Source: JAYPWI01 sp964629575 (lineage in GTDB: Bacteria > Actinomycetota > Acidimicrobiia > Acidimicrobiales > Poriferisodalaceae). From it: a stretch of 64,000 nucleotides of DNA. Positions 46,488-55,052 of the stretch are shown piece after piece. Within the stretch, counting starts at the first letter, position 1; each line of letters begins with the position of its first letter. Position numbers and translations under genes: made by a program. Where the stretch lies: the NCBI GenBank assembly GCA_964629575.1, contig CAZVUM010000003.1, positions 1-64,000 of the forward strand, in the 5' to 3' direction. The notes beneath the pieces are model-generated. The model worked only from the letters and a program-made list of their open reading frames with translations, was not told where the DNA came from and did no database searches.

Positions 46488-48344
46488 TCACTCCGGGGAT
46501 GCGGTACCGAGATAGGCCGCCTGAACCAGGGGGTCTGCCTGCACCTCGTCTGGCGTGCCTTCGGCAATCACCCGTCCTTGGTCCAGGCAGTAGATCCGGT
46601 CGCAGATCCCGGTGATGAAGTTGAGGTCGTGGTCGATCACCACCACACCGGCACCGATGAGCCCGGCCATCTGGCGCACCTGCTCGACCATCGTGAGCGA
46701 CTCGGCACCGCTCATCCCCGATGTGGGTTCGTCGAGAAGGAGGAACCAAGGTGCCATCGCCGCGGCGCGAGCCAGCTCGAGGCGGCGCGAGTTGCCGTAG
46801 TCGAGCTCGCGGGCGCGGCGATCGCGGAATTCCCAGATCCCCGCGGCCGAGATCAGCTCGTCCACGTCGGCGAGCGGACGATCGGCACGATGGCTCGCGG
46901 CAACGAACGCCGACACCTCCACGTTCTCCCGAACCGTCAGCGCGCCGAAGAGCCGAAGGTTCTGAAACGTTCGAACCAGACCGGCGCGCGCAATATCGTA
47001 CGGCGCTGCCCCCGTCAGGTCCCGCCCTCCGAGCGTCACCGTTCCGGCATCGGCGGACACGACGCCGGTGATCACGTTGACGAGAGTCGTCTTGCCCGCC
47101 CCGTTGGGCCCGATGAGCCCGACGACCTCACCCGCGTTCGCCGTTAAACCCGCGCCATCGAGAGCGCGAAAGCCGCCGAACGTGACATCGATTCCCTGCG
47201 CCTCGAGACGCACGGAGGGGTCCGGGTCCACCGACCCGAGCTCGTCGGGCTGCTCGTCAGGACCACGACGGAAGCGGTCGGCGATCCACCGGTCGAGCTC
47301 CCAGTCGTCGAGCAGCCCGGCCGGCCGCCAAAGCATGAACCCCAGCATCGAGAGCCCGAGAAACACCGTCTGGAGGTTCTCTCTGAAGACCCAGTCGAGC
47401 GGGGCGTCGTCGAGCGGGATGCCGAAGATCTCGAATCCGTCCTGGCCCAACCGTCGAGCGAGCTCGCGGCCTGCGGTCATCACACCGACGCCCACGAGCG
47501 CCCCGGTCACGCTGTTACGGCCGCCGACGATCAGCATCACGAGGGTGAGCAGCGCGTAATTGAAGAAGAAGTTGCCCGGCAGAAGCGAGCCGTCCTCGAA
47601 GACCTTCAGGCTCGCGCCCACGCTCACCACTGCCACCGACATGAGCAGCGCGACCATCTGCTGAACGAGCGGATTCACACCCATCGCCCGCGCGGCGAGG
47701 TTGTCCTCTCGCGCCGCGACGGCCAGCCGTCCACTGCGTGATTGCGCGAACAGGCGTGCCAACACGAGCGCGCCGAACAATGCGATGTAGATCGGCAGCC
47801 GGCTGTCGAGGGCCGAACCGATCTTGAAGAACAACCCGGCGCGTTCGCCACCGGTGAGCTCTGGCCAGTTGGTCGCGACCTCGTGGGTGACGAACAGAAG
47901 GGCCAAGGTGATGACGGTCGCAGCGACAGCCCCAGATTCGGCCCCTGAACGGGCCAGGCCGATGCCCACGATGAACGCGATCACCACGGTGAGCACCACG
48001 GCGAGCAGCAGCGCAACCGATGTCGGGACGTCGACCTCCGCGAGCCCGAAGGGGGCATCGGGAACGCGCCGCATCTTTTCGCTCGGCGCGATGGCGAACA
48101 CTGCGAAGACGTACCCCGCGATGGCGCCGAAGCCGATGTGGCCGAACGACAGCACTCCGGTGTTCCCTATGTAGATCTGGATCCCCAGCACCACGATCGC
48201 ATCGATGAGCATCACAGTCACGAGGCGCTCGGCGGCACCGCCGAGCAACGCCTGGTAGATGAGAGCGCCACTCACGAAGACGACGAACAGGACCGTCGAT
48301 CCGATGAGAGGGAAGCCGATGTCGCGCGAGGGTCGAGGGAACAT
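46488..48344 (-). CDS. Branched-chain-type ABC transporter, fused permease (LivM) and ATPase (LivG)
   Basis: This is a 618-aa fusion. Residues 1 to about 340 are a LivM-like permease with about ten helices (IQIYIGNTGVLSFGHIGFGAIAGY, VGGRNSVTGALVGVGVM). From about 370 a complete LivG-like ATPase follows: Walker A GLIGPNGAGKTT, signature LDYGNSRRLELARA and Walker B FLLLDEPTSG. LivG and LivM are separate genes in most bacteria. The substrate could be amino acids, amides, short-chain acids or aromatic compounds. It is directly followed on the operon side by livH at zero spacing. Confidence 0.92.
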   Translation of the reverse strand: MFPRPSRDIGFPLIGSTVLFVVFVSGALIYQALLGGAAERLVTVMLIDAIVVLGIQIYIGNTGVLSFGHIGFGAIAGYVFAVFAIAPSEKMRRVPDAPFGLAEVDVPTSVALLLAVVLTVVIAFIVGIGLARSGAESGAVAATVITLALLFVTHEVATNWPELTGGERAGLFFKIGSALDSRLPIYIALFGALVLARLFAQSRSGRLAVAAREDNLAARAMGVNPLVQQMVALLMSVAVVSVGASLKVFEDGSLLPGNFFFNYALLTLVMLIVGGRNSVTGALVGVGVMTAGRELARRLGQDGFEIFGIPLDDAPLDWVFRENLQTVFLGLSMLGFMLWRPAGLLDDWELDRWIADRFRRGPDEQPDELGSVDPDPSVRLEAQGIDVTFGGFRALDGAGLTANAGEVVGLIGPNGAGKTTLVNVITGVVSADAGTVTLGGRDLTGAAPYDIARAGLVRTFQNLRLFGALTVRENVEVSAFVAASHRADRPLADVDELISAAGIWEFRDRRARELDYGNSRRLELARAAAMAPWFLLLDEPTSGMSGAESLTMVEQVRQMAGLIGAGVVVIDHDLNFITGICDRIYCLDQGRVIAEGTPDEVQADPLVQAAYLGTASPE

Positions 48345-49232
48345 TCAGACGCGCTCCGCGTGAGCGACCGTGACGAGCCCCTGTGGACGGAAGATGAAGA
48401 GCAGCGCGATCAGCAGGAAGACGAAGCCCTCAGTGAGGTTGGCGATCGAATCGGGCAGCCGCGAGCGCAGAAGCACCTCAGCCAGCCCGAGCGCGAATCC
48501 CCCGATCACTGCACCTCTCAAGCTGCCGAGACCGCCGATGAGTGCGGCCAGGACCCCCTTCAGCATCGGATCGATCCCCGCAGAGGGCACGGTGCTGCCG
48601 GCGCGCATCAGCCAGAAGACGCCTGCGATGCCGGCGAGCAGGCCCGAGAGTGCAAAGGCGCCACGGATCACCGAGTCCGATCGGACTCCCATCAGCCGTG
48701 CGGCTTCGAAATCCTCGGCCGCCGCGCGCAACGCGAGGCCGAACATCGTGCGCTGCAGGAGGAGCGAGGTTGCGATCAGCGTGAGGACAGTGACGACGAT
48801 CACCACCGTGTCGAAGACCTCGATGTTGAGCGAGCCGACCGAATAGGTGTTGGCAACCCACGTCGGCCGATCGAACGTCTTGACCGACGCCGAGACGTAC
48901 AGCAGAAAGATCGAGAACACGACGAAGTGCACGCCGAACGAGGTGAGCAACAAGGTGAAGTCGGACCCACCGCGGACTCGGCTGAATGCGATCCGTTCGA
49001 TCGCCAGCGAGGTCAGGACAGACACGATGATGATCGCGGGCACCGCCAGCCACCACGACATGTCCCGTTGCATCATCCAGTAGACGGTGTAGCCACCCAC
49101 GGTGATCATCTCGCCATGCGCGAAGTTGAGCAGATGCATCACACCGAAGATCACGGCGACCCCGAGCGCGAGCAGTGCGTAGATGCTGCCCCGGCCGAGG
49201 CCGTCGATGAGGTTCTGGATGAGCTCGGTCAT
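48345..49232 (-). CDS. Branched-chain-type ABC transporter permease (LivH-like)
   Basis: This is a permease of 295 aa with about eight helices. The motifs LALGVAVIFGVMHLLNFAHGEMITVGGY near the N-terminus and LAALIGGLGSLRGAVIGGFALGLAEVL near the C-terminus are those of LivH/UrtB-type subunits. It overlaps the livF stop by 4 nt and is followed immediately by the fused LivM-LivG gene. It would pair with the LivM half to form the translocation path. Confidence 0.94.
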   Translation of the reverse strand: MTELIQNLIDGLGRGSIYALLALGVAVIFGVMHLLNFAHGEMITVGGYTVYWMMQRDMSWWLAVPAIIIVSVLTSLAIERIAFSRVRGGSDFTLLLTSFGVHFVVFSIFLLYVSASVKTFDRPTWVANTYSVGSLNIEVFDTVVIVVTVLTLIATSLLLQRTMFGLALRAAAEDFEAARLMGVRSDSVIRGAFALSGLLAGIAGVFWLMRAGSTVPSAGIDPMLKGVLAALIGGLGSLRGAVIGGFALGLAEVLLRSRLPDSIANLTEGFVFLLIALLFIFRPQGLVTVAHAERV

Positions 49233-49987
49233 CGGTCATCCTCCGCACCCTGATCGTCGGATCGACCGCCGCCGCCACCGCTGACAAACGTCTCGAAGAG
49301 ATCGTCCTGGGCCCGAAGCTCTTCGCCCGTGCCGGTGGCCACGACCTCGCCGCTGCGCAGCACGTAGGCACGGTCAGCGACCTCGAGCATGCGAGTCGCG
49401 TTCTGTTCGACGATCAGCATCGTCCTGCCCTGTGCACGGAGCGATTCGATCAGCTCGAACACCACGTCGACCAGCACCGGCGCCAACCCGAGCGACGGCT
49501 CGTCCATCATGACCAGCCTCGGCTTGGACATCAGGGCGCGCGCGATCGCGAGCTGCTGAGCCTCACCGCCAGACAGAAACCCGGCGGCGGTCGCCCACTT
49601 CTCGCCGAGCACAGGAAAGCGCTCGGCCATCTCGTCCAGCAGATCCCCCCGGACGCGCGGAGACACGGTGACCCCGCCGATGCGGAGGTTCTCCTCCACG
49701 CTCAGGTCGACGAAGATCCTTCGATGCTCGGGCACCAGGGCGAGCCCCGAACGCAGAAGCCGCTCGGGCGAGGTACCCGTCACATCCTCGCCGTCGAACG
49801 ACACCGACCCCGCCGACGGTGTGAGCAGCCCCGCGACGGTGTTGAGAAGCGTCGTCTTCCCCGCACCGTTGGGTCCGATGAGGCCGACGACCTCACCGGA
49901 CCCGACGTGCAGGTCTGCGTCGCGTAGGGCAGAGATCGCCCCGTACCGGGTGGTGAGCCCGGCGACGCTGAGCATGGGTGGCGTCAC
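49229..49987 (-). CDS. Branched-chain-type ABC transporter ATPase (LivF-like)
   Basis: This is an ATP-binding subunit of 252 aa. Walker A is GLIGPNGAGKTT, the LivF feature ALVPEHRRIFVDLSVEENLRIG is present, the signature reads LSGGEAQQLAIARAL and Walker B is LVMMDEPSLGLAPV. It ends in a Gly/Asp-rich tail. The GTG start overlaps the stop of the binding-protein gene (GTGA); an ATG four codons downstream is possible. Together with the fused LivG half it gives the two ATPases of the importer. Confidence 0.94.
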   Translation of the reverse strand: MTPPMLSVAGLTTRYGAISALRDADLHVGSGEVVGLIGPNGAGKTTLLNTVAGLLTPSAGSVSFDGEDVTGTSPERLLRSGLALVPEHRRIFVDLSVEENLRIGGVTVSPRVRGDLLDEMAERFPVLGEKWATAAGFLSGGEAQQLAIARALMSKPRLVMMDEPSLGLAPVLVDVVFELIESLRAQGRTMLIVEQNATRMLEVADRAYVLRSGEVVATGTGEELRAQDDLFETFVSGGGGGRSDDQGAEDDR

Positions 49988-51219
49988 CCGATGGTGGCGA
50001 CCAGGGTGTCTTCGCCGTTGACGATGCGGTTGATCGGGACAGCCTTGGGCGGGATGCCGTTGGTGCCGGCGAAGGTGATCTCACCAGACAGACCCTGGAA
50101 GCCCGAGATCGCCTTCACGGCCTCACCGATCTGTTCGGGATCATCGCATCCGCAGTCGAGCATGCCCTGGATTCCCAAGAACATGGAGTCAACGTACAGG
50201 GCCATGAAGCCCCGGCTCTCGAGCTCCTCGCCCTTTGCAGCCGCGTAGCCAGCGAGCATCGTGTCGATGCGATCGCCCGCGCTGATGCTGGTGTGCGGGG
50301 TGTGAGCGATGCCCTCGACGTCGCCTCCGGCAGCCTCGGGAGACTGGATACCCGTTGCGTCGAGAGCATCGGTGCCCACGTAGGTCAACCCATCGAGACC
50401 CTGGCCCTCGAGCTGACCGCGCAGGGCCGTGACCTGGAAGCTGAGCGCCGCCGAGAACACGACCTCGTTGTTCTCCGACAGCCCGGCGATCTCGTTGACC
50501 TGAGCCGAGAAATCGGTGTCCGCGGCCCACACGTAGGTCTGAACGCTCACGACTTCGCCGCCCAGTTCTTCGAACTTGGCCATGAAGGCGTCGGGGTTGA
50601 CACCGGTGTAGGGAACGCCTTCACCTTCGGTGAACACGATCGCCCTGGTGATGCCCTCGCCCCAGGCCCACTGCGCCGCGGCCGCCGCCATCAGGTTGTC
50701 GTCGAACGACACCAGATAGCTGTTGATCGAAGCGTCGGCGAGCGTCGGCTCGGTGGACGCCGCCACGAAGAGCGGAACCTTGCCTTCGGTCGTCTGCAGG
50801 ATCGGCAGCGCGAAATCGGCAAACGGCGGGCCGATCAGGAAGTGGGCTCCCCAGTCGAGGAGTTCCTGTGTGGCGAGAGCGGCGTCGTCGCCCACCTCGG
50901 ACACACGCACCTCGATGGGACGACCGCCGATTCCGCCCGAGCAGTTCGCGAGTTCGGCGATGTACGGAACGAGATTGGAGCCGGGGATGTCCACGAACCC
51001 GACCACGTCGCTGAAGTCCATCGCCATGCCGACCTTGATCGCATCACCCGACGGCGCCTCCGCGCAGTTGTCGAGATCCGCTCCGAGAATCGCGTCGATG
51101 TCGAGAACGCCGCCGCCGTCCGAACCCCCCGATTCGTCCGTATCCGAGTCGCTGTCGCCGCATGCAGCGGCGACCAGCGCGAAGACCGCGAGAAGCGCGA
51201 TCGCAAACCTGAGCCTCAT
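49984..51219 (-). CDS. ABC transporter substrate-binding lipoprotein (LivK-like)
   Basis: The protein has 411 aa. The signal peptide ends in the lipobox LVAAACGD, so it is anchored outside the membrane; a Ser/Asp/Gly-rich linker follows. The fold is that of periplasmic-binding protein 6 (KVGMAMDFSD at the start, LIGPPFADFALPILQ, YVGTDALDATGI). The ligand is unknown. It leads the four-gene operon, with GGGAGG before the ATG at 51219. The next gene on the left is coupled by overlap. It is divergent from the P450 operon (about 137 nt between starts). Confidence 0.92.
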   Translation of the reverse strand: MRLRFAIALLAVFALVAAACGDSDSDTDESGGSDGGGVLDIDAILGADLDNCAEAPSGDAIKVGMAMDFSDVVGFVDIPGSNLVPYIAELANCSGGIGGRPIEVRVSEVGDDAALATQELLDWGAHFLIGPPFADFALPILQTTEGKVPLFVAASTEPTLADASINSYLVSFDDNLMAAAAAQWAWGEGITRAIVFTEGEGVPYTGVNPDAFMAKFEELGGEVVSVQTYVWAADTDFSAQVNEIAGLSENNEVVFSAALSFQVTALRGQLEGQGLDGLTYVGTDALDATGIQSPEAAGGDVEGIAHTPHTSISAGDRIDTMLAGYAAAKGEELESRGFMALYVDSMFLGIQGMLDCGCDDPEQIGEAVKAISGFQGLSGEITFAGTNGIPPKAVPINRIVNGEDTLVATIG

Positions 51220-51355
51220 TGCCCGAAAACCTCCCAAAACGCCCGTCCTCGGGGCGCTGCGGGGAGACTAGCCCACCCAAATCGTTTGGAAGCGAACTTC
51301 CTCGGCTCCGACGAATAAGCTGCGGGGTTGGCGAACGCACACCGGGGGGTCGGCG

Positions 51356-52600
51356 ATGACGGCAACGACGAGCGACACACCGGACGTGACGAGTCCATCG
51401 CTGTACCAGGAGGGGATCCCGGACGATCGGTTCACCGCAATGCGGGCGACGCCGGGGCTCGTGTGGCATCCCTACGAGGCCTCCGGCTTCTGGGCGGTGA
51501 CCCGCCATGCGGACGTCCGCGAGGTGTCGCGCAACACCGAGGTCTTCTCGTCGGGTCTCGGCCACACGAACCTGTGGGACCTCGAGCCAGACGCCCTCGA
51601 GGCCCGGCGAGCGATCCTCGACACCGATCCGCCCGACCACACGCGGCTCCGGCGCCTGGCGAGCAAGGCGTTCACACCGAAGACCATCCGCGGCTGGGAG
51701 GACCTCACGCGTCGGTTCGCGATCGAAGTTCTCGGCGACTTCGAGGCAGCAGGCGGCGGCGACTGGGTCGACCTCGTCGCCGCGCCGTTGCCGATCCGGG
51801 TGATCCTCTCGATCCTCGGCGTGCCGATCGAGGATGCGGACCACCTCGTTGAGCTGTCCAACTACCTGGTCGAGGGAACGGGCGACGAGCAGTCGCTCGC
51901 GGCAGACGCCTACGGCAACACCACCGAGCTTGGCCTCCTCCCGTTCGGGAGTCCCGCCAGTCACGCACTCTTCGAGTACGGGGAGAAGCTCGGGGAGCTC
52001 CGCCGCCGCGAGCCCGGCGACGACCTCGTCAGCATCCTCGTGCAGGCCGAAGACGATGGTGACCGGCTGTCACACAACGAGTTCAAGAACTTCTTCCACA
52101 CGCTGGTGTTCGCCGGAAACGAAACGACCCGAACCGCCATGACCCACGGGGCGATGGCCTTTGCGGACAACCCCGACCAGTGGGAGCGGCTCGTCGCCGC
52201 GCCAGAGCTCGCCGAGCAAGCGGTCGAAGAGGTGTTGCGATGGGCTTCCCCTGTGTTGCACATGCGCCGTACCGCGGCACGCGACACGGAGCTCGCCGAA
52301 ACATCCATTGCAGCCGGGGACAAGGTGGTGATGTGGTACTGCTCCGCCAACCGGGACGACGAGGTGTTCGAGGACCCCTTCCGGTTCGACATCGGCCGTG
52401 AAGACAACCCGCAGTTCGCGTTCGGCGGCGGCGGACCGCACTTCTGCCTCGGCGCCTTCCTCGCCAGGATGGAAGTGCGAGTGCTCTTCGAGGAGATGGT
52501 GAAGCGGGGGCTGAGCCTCCGCCAGACGACCGAGGCCGTGCGCGCACCGTCGAACTTCGTCCACGGCATCTTGTCGGTGGGCATGGAGCCCGCGGGGTGA
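51356..52600 (+). CDS. Cytochrome P450 (first of the P450-ACAD operon)
   Basis: This is a P450 of 414 aa. Diagnostic parts are the I-helix VFAGNETTRTAMTHG, the ExxR helix EEVLRWAS and the heme loop FGGGGPHFCLGAFLARME. The ETTR and THG pattern is common in actinobacterial P450s of sterol, terpenoid and fatty-acid metabolism, but the substrate cannot be assigned. It starts the six-gene plus-strand operon and overlaps the next P450 gene by 4 nt. Confidence 0.93.
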   Translation: MTATTSDTPDVTSPSLYQEGIPDDRFTAMRATPGLVWHPYEASGFWAVTRHADVREVSRNTEVFSSGLGHTNLWDLEPDALEARRAILDTDPPDHTRLRRLASKAFTPKTIRGWEDLTRRFAIEVLGDFEAAGGGDWVDLVAAPLPIRVILSILGVPIEDADHLVELSNYLVEGTGDEQSLAADAYGNTTELGLLPFGSPASHALFEYGEKLGELRRREPGDDLVSILVQAEDDGDRLSHNEFKNFFHTLVFAGNETTRTAMTHGAMAFADNPDQWERLVAAPELAEQAVEEVLRWASPVLHMRRTAARDTELAETSIAAGDKVVMWYCSANRDDEVFEDPFRFDIGREDNPQFAFGGGGPHFCLGAFLARMEVRVLFEEMVKRGLSLRQTTEAVRAPSNFVHGILSVGMEPAG

Positions 52601-53862
52601 ACGCGCCGGCCGCGCTCGCGCCGGCGGATCTGTCGGATCCCGCCCTCTACGACGGCGGCATTCCCCACGATGTCTTCGCCGAGATCCGCGCGACTCCCGG
52701 GCTGTGCTGGAACCCGATGGGCGACGGCGGGTTCTGGGCAGTGACCCGCCACGCCGACGTCGTGGAGGTGTCGCGCGACACCGAGACCTACTCCTCGGCC
52801 GTCGGGCACATCCAGCTCTACGACATCGACGCCGACGCGCTCGATGCCCGCGCGTCGATGATCGACCTCGACCCGCCGGTCCACACGAGGCTGCGGCGCC
52901 TCGTGAGCTCGGCCTTCACGCCCAAGCACATCCAGGGGTACCGCGAGGCCATCCGCAGCCGAACAGCGGCACTGGTCGACAACCTCCTGGCCGCGGGCGG
53001 CGGGGACTGGGTGAGGGCGATCGCGGCTCCGATCCCGATCGGCGTGATCTGCGACATCCTCGGCGTCCCGCCCGAAGACCACGACTACATGATCGAGCTG
53101 AGCGACCACCTGGTCGCGGGGACCTCTGATGTGCCGCTCGATCCCACCGCCTACGGCAACACGATCGACCTACGGCTGCTGCCCTTCGACTCCCCCGCCG
53201 CGTATGGCATGAGCGAGTACGCCCGTGAGCTCGGCGAGAAGCGGCGCGGCGACCCGCGTGATGACCTCATCACCAAGCTCATCCATGCCGAGATCGATGG
53301 TGAGCGACTGAACGACGCCGAGTTCAGCAACTTCTTCCGCCTCATGATCTTCGCCGGCAACGAGACGACGCGCAGCGCCATGGCGCACCTCGCCCTTCAG
53401 CTCGCGGCGTTCGGCGACGAGTTCGCGCGGGTCAACCAGAACCCCGCTCTCCTCGACGGGGCCGCCGAGGAAGTGGTGCGGTACTCCTCGCCGATCCTGT
53501 ACTTCCGTCGAACAGCAACGCGAGACGTCACCCTGTCCGGCACAGAGGTGGCCGCCGGCGACAAGGTCGTCATGTGGTACTCGGCCGCCAACTTCGACAA
53601 CGGTGTGTTCGACGACCCGCTCGGGTTCGATGTGTCACGGCCATCGCGGCCACCCAACGTCGGGTACGGGGGCGGCGGAGCCCACTTCTGTCTCGGCGCA
53701 CCGCTCGCACGAATGGAGCTGTCGATCCTCATCGACGAGCTCATGCGCCGCGACGTCGTGATCGACGACGTCCGCGACGTCACCTACGTTCCCTCCAACT
53801 TCGTCAACGGGATCGAGACCCTGCGAACCCAGGTGTCCTCCCGACCGAGGAGATCCTCATGA
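52597..53862 (+). CDS. Cytochrome P450 (second)
   Basis: This is a P450 of 421 aa, clearly similar to its upstream neighbour (ALYDGGIPHDVFAEIRATPGLCWNP against LYQEGIPDDRFTAMRATPGLVWHP), so the pair arose by duplication. The I-helix is FAGNETTRSAM and the heme loop GYGGGGAHFCLGAPLARME, with Tyr for the usual Phe. The start GTG overlaps the previous stop by 4 nt. The stop overlaps the acyl-CoA dehydrogenase start (ATGA). Confidence 0.93.
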   Translation: MNAPAALAPADLSDPALYDGGIPHDVFAEIRATPGLCWNPMGDGGFWAVTRHADVVEVSRDTETYSSAVGHIQLYDIDADALDARASMIDLDPPVHTRLRRLVSSAFTPKHIQGYREAIRSRTAALVDNLLAAGGGDWVRAIAAPIPIGVICDILGVPPEDHDYMIELSDHLVAGTSDVPLDPTAYGNTIDLRLLPFDSPAAYGMSEYARELGEKRRGDPRDDLITKLIHAEIDGERLNDAEFSNFFRLMIFAGNETTRSAMAHLALQLAAFGDEFARVNQNPALLDGAAEEVVRYSSPILYFRRTATRDVTLSGTEVAAGDKVVMWYSAANFDNGVFDDPLGFDVSRPSRPPNVGYGGGGAHFCLGAPLARMELSILIDELMRRDVVIDDVRDVTYVPSNFVNGIETLRTQVSSRPRRSS

Positions 53863-55052
53863 CCCAACTCACCGACGACCAGCTCGAGATCCAGCAGCGG
53901 GCCAGAGAGCTGGCCACCGAGGTGATCGCACCGCGGGCCGCCGAGGTCGACGAGACCGAGGAGTACCCGTGGGACAACGTCACGGCACTCCAGGAGGCCG
54001 GCTTCACCGGGATGACGGTGCCGAAGGACCTCGGTGGGCCAGGTCGATCGTTCCTCGATGCCGTGCTCGTCATCGAGGAGATGGCCAAGGTCTGTGGCGT
54101 GACCGGTCGAATCGCGGTCGAGTGCAACATGGGTGCGATCTCCGCTGCCATCGCCTACGGAACCGATCAACAGCGCAAGCTCGCAGCGGAGTTCGTCCTC
54201 AACGGTGACAAGCCGGCCATCTGCATCACCGAACCCGACGCCGGCAGCGCGGCGTCGGAGATGACCACCCGCGCAGACAAGCGCGGCAACACCTACGTGG
54301 TCAACGGCAAGAAGCACTGGATCACCGGCGGCGGTGTGTCGCGCCTTCATCTGATCTTCGCCCGCGTCTACGACGAGAGCGGCGCCGAGCAGGGAATCGG
54401 CGGCTTCCTCGCCGTGCGCGACGAGACGCCTGGGCTGACCTATGGGCTGCGCGAACCCACCATGGGCCTGCGCGGCATCCCCGAGCGAGAAGTCATCTTC
54501 GAGGACATGGAGGTGGGAGAGGACATGGTCCTGCTGCCTCCATCGGGCTTCCGGCGCGGTTTCGCCGACCTGATGAACGCGTACAACTCCCAGCGCGTCG
54601 GCGCTGGAACGGTGGCCCTCGGCCTGGCCGCAGGCGCGTACGAGCAAGCGCTCGACTTCGTCAAAGAACGCGAACAGTTCGGTCGACCCATCGCAGAGTT
54701 CCAGGGTCTCCAGTGGATGCTCGCCGACATGTCGGTGAAGCTCGAAGCGGCCCGCTCCCTCACCCATCGCGCCGCGACGTCCCGCGGCCCGAACGACAGC
54801 CCGTTCCCCGACCCGACACTCGCCGCCCAGGCCAAGATCTTCACCGCCGAACGCGCGATCGAAGTGGCGAGCGACGCACTGCAGATGTTCGGGGCCGCCG
54901 GCTACTCACGTCGCAACCCGCTGGAGCGCATGCTGCGCGACGTCAGGATGTTCACGATCGGCGGCGGCACGGCGCAGATTCTGCGAACGGTCGTTGCGTC
55001 TCGCATCCTCGACATGAAGCTCCCGCAGTCGAGGGACGGGTACACCCGATGA
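53859..55052 (+). CDS. Acyl-CoA dehydrogenase-family protein, unusual active site
   Basis: The protein has 397 aa and the complete FAD-binding fold: ICITEPDAGSAASEM and HWITGG around the flavin, GLRGIPEREVIFEDMEV, KEREQFGRPIAEFQGLQWMLADM, and the C-terminal RDVRMFTIGGGTAQILR. Neither usual catalytic glutamate is seen: the medium-chain position (IYEGT) reads TIGGGT and the isovaleryl position (LER) reads SQR. It may use another base or act on a non-standard substrate. It is coupled to P450 genes on both sides by ATGA overlaps. Confidence 0.9.
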   Translation: MTQLTDDQLEIQQRARELATEVIAPRAAEVDETEEYPWDNVTALQEAGFTGMTVPKDLGGPGRSFLDAVLVIEEMAKVCGVTGRIAVECNMGAISAAIAYGTDQQRKLAAEFVLNGDKPAICITEPDAGSAASEMTTRADKRGNTYVVNGKKHWITGGGVSRLHLIFARVYDESGAEQGIGGFLAVRDETPGLTYGLREPTMGLRGIPEREVIFEDMEVGEDMVLLPPSGFRRGFADLMNAYNSQRVGAGTVALGLAAGAYEQALDFVKEREQFGRPIAEFQGLQWMLADMSVKLEAARSLTHRAATSRGPNDSPFPDPTLAAQAKIFTAERAIEVASDALQMFGAAGYSRRNPLERMLRDVRMFTIGGGTAQILRTVVASRILDMKLPQSRDGYTR

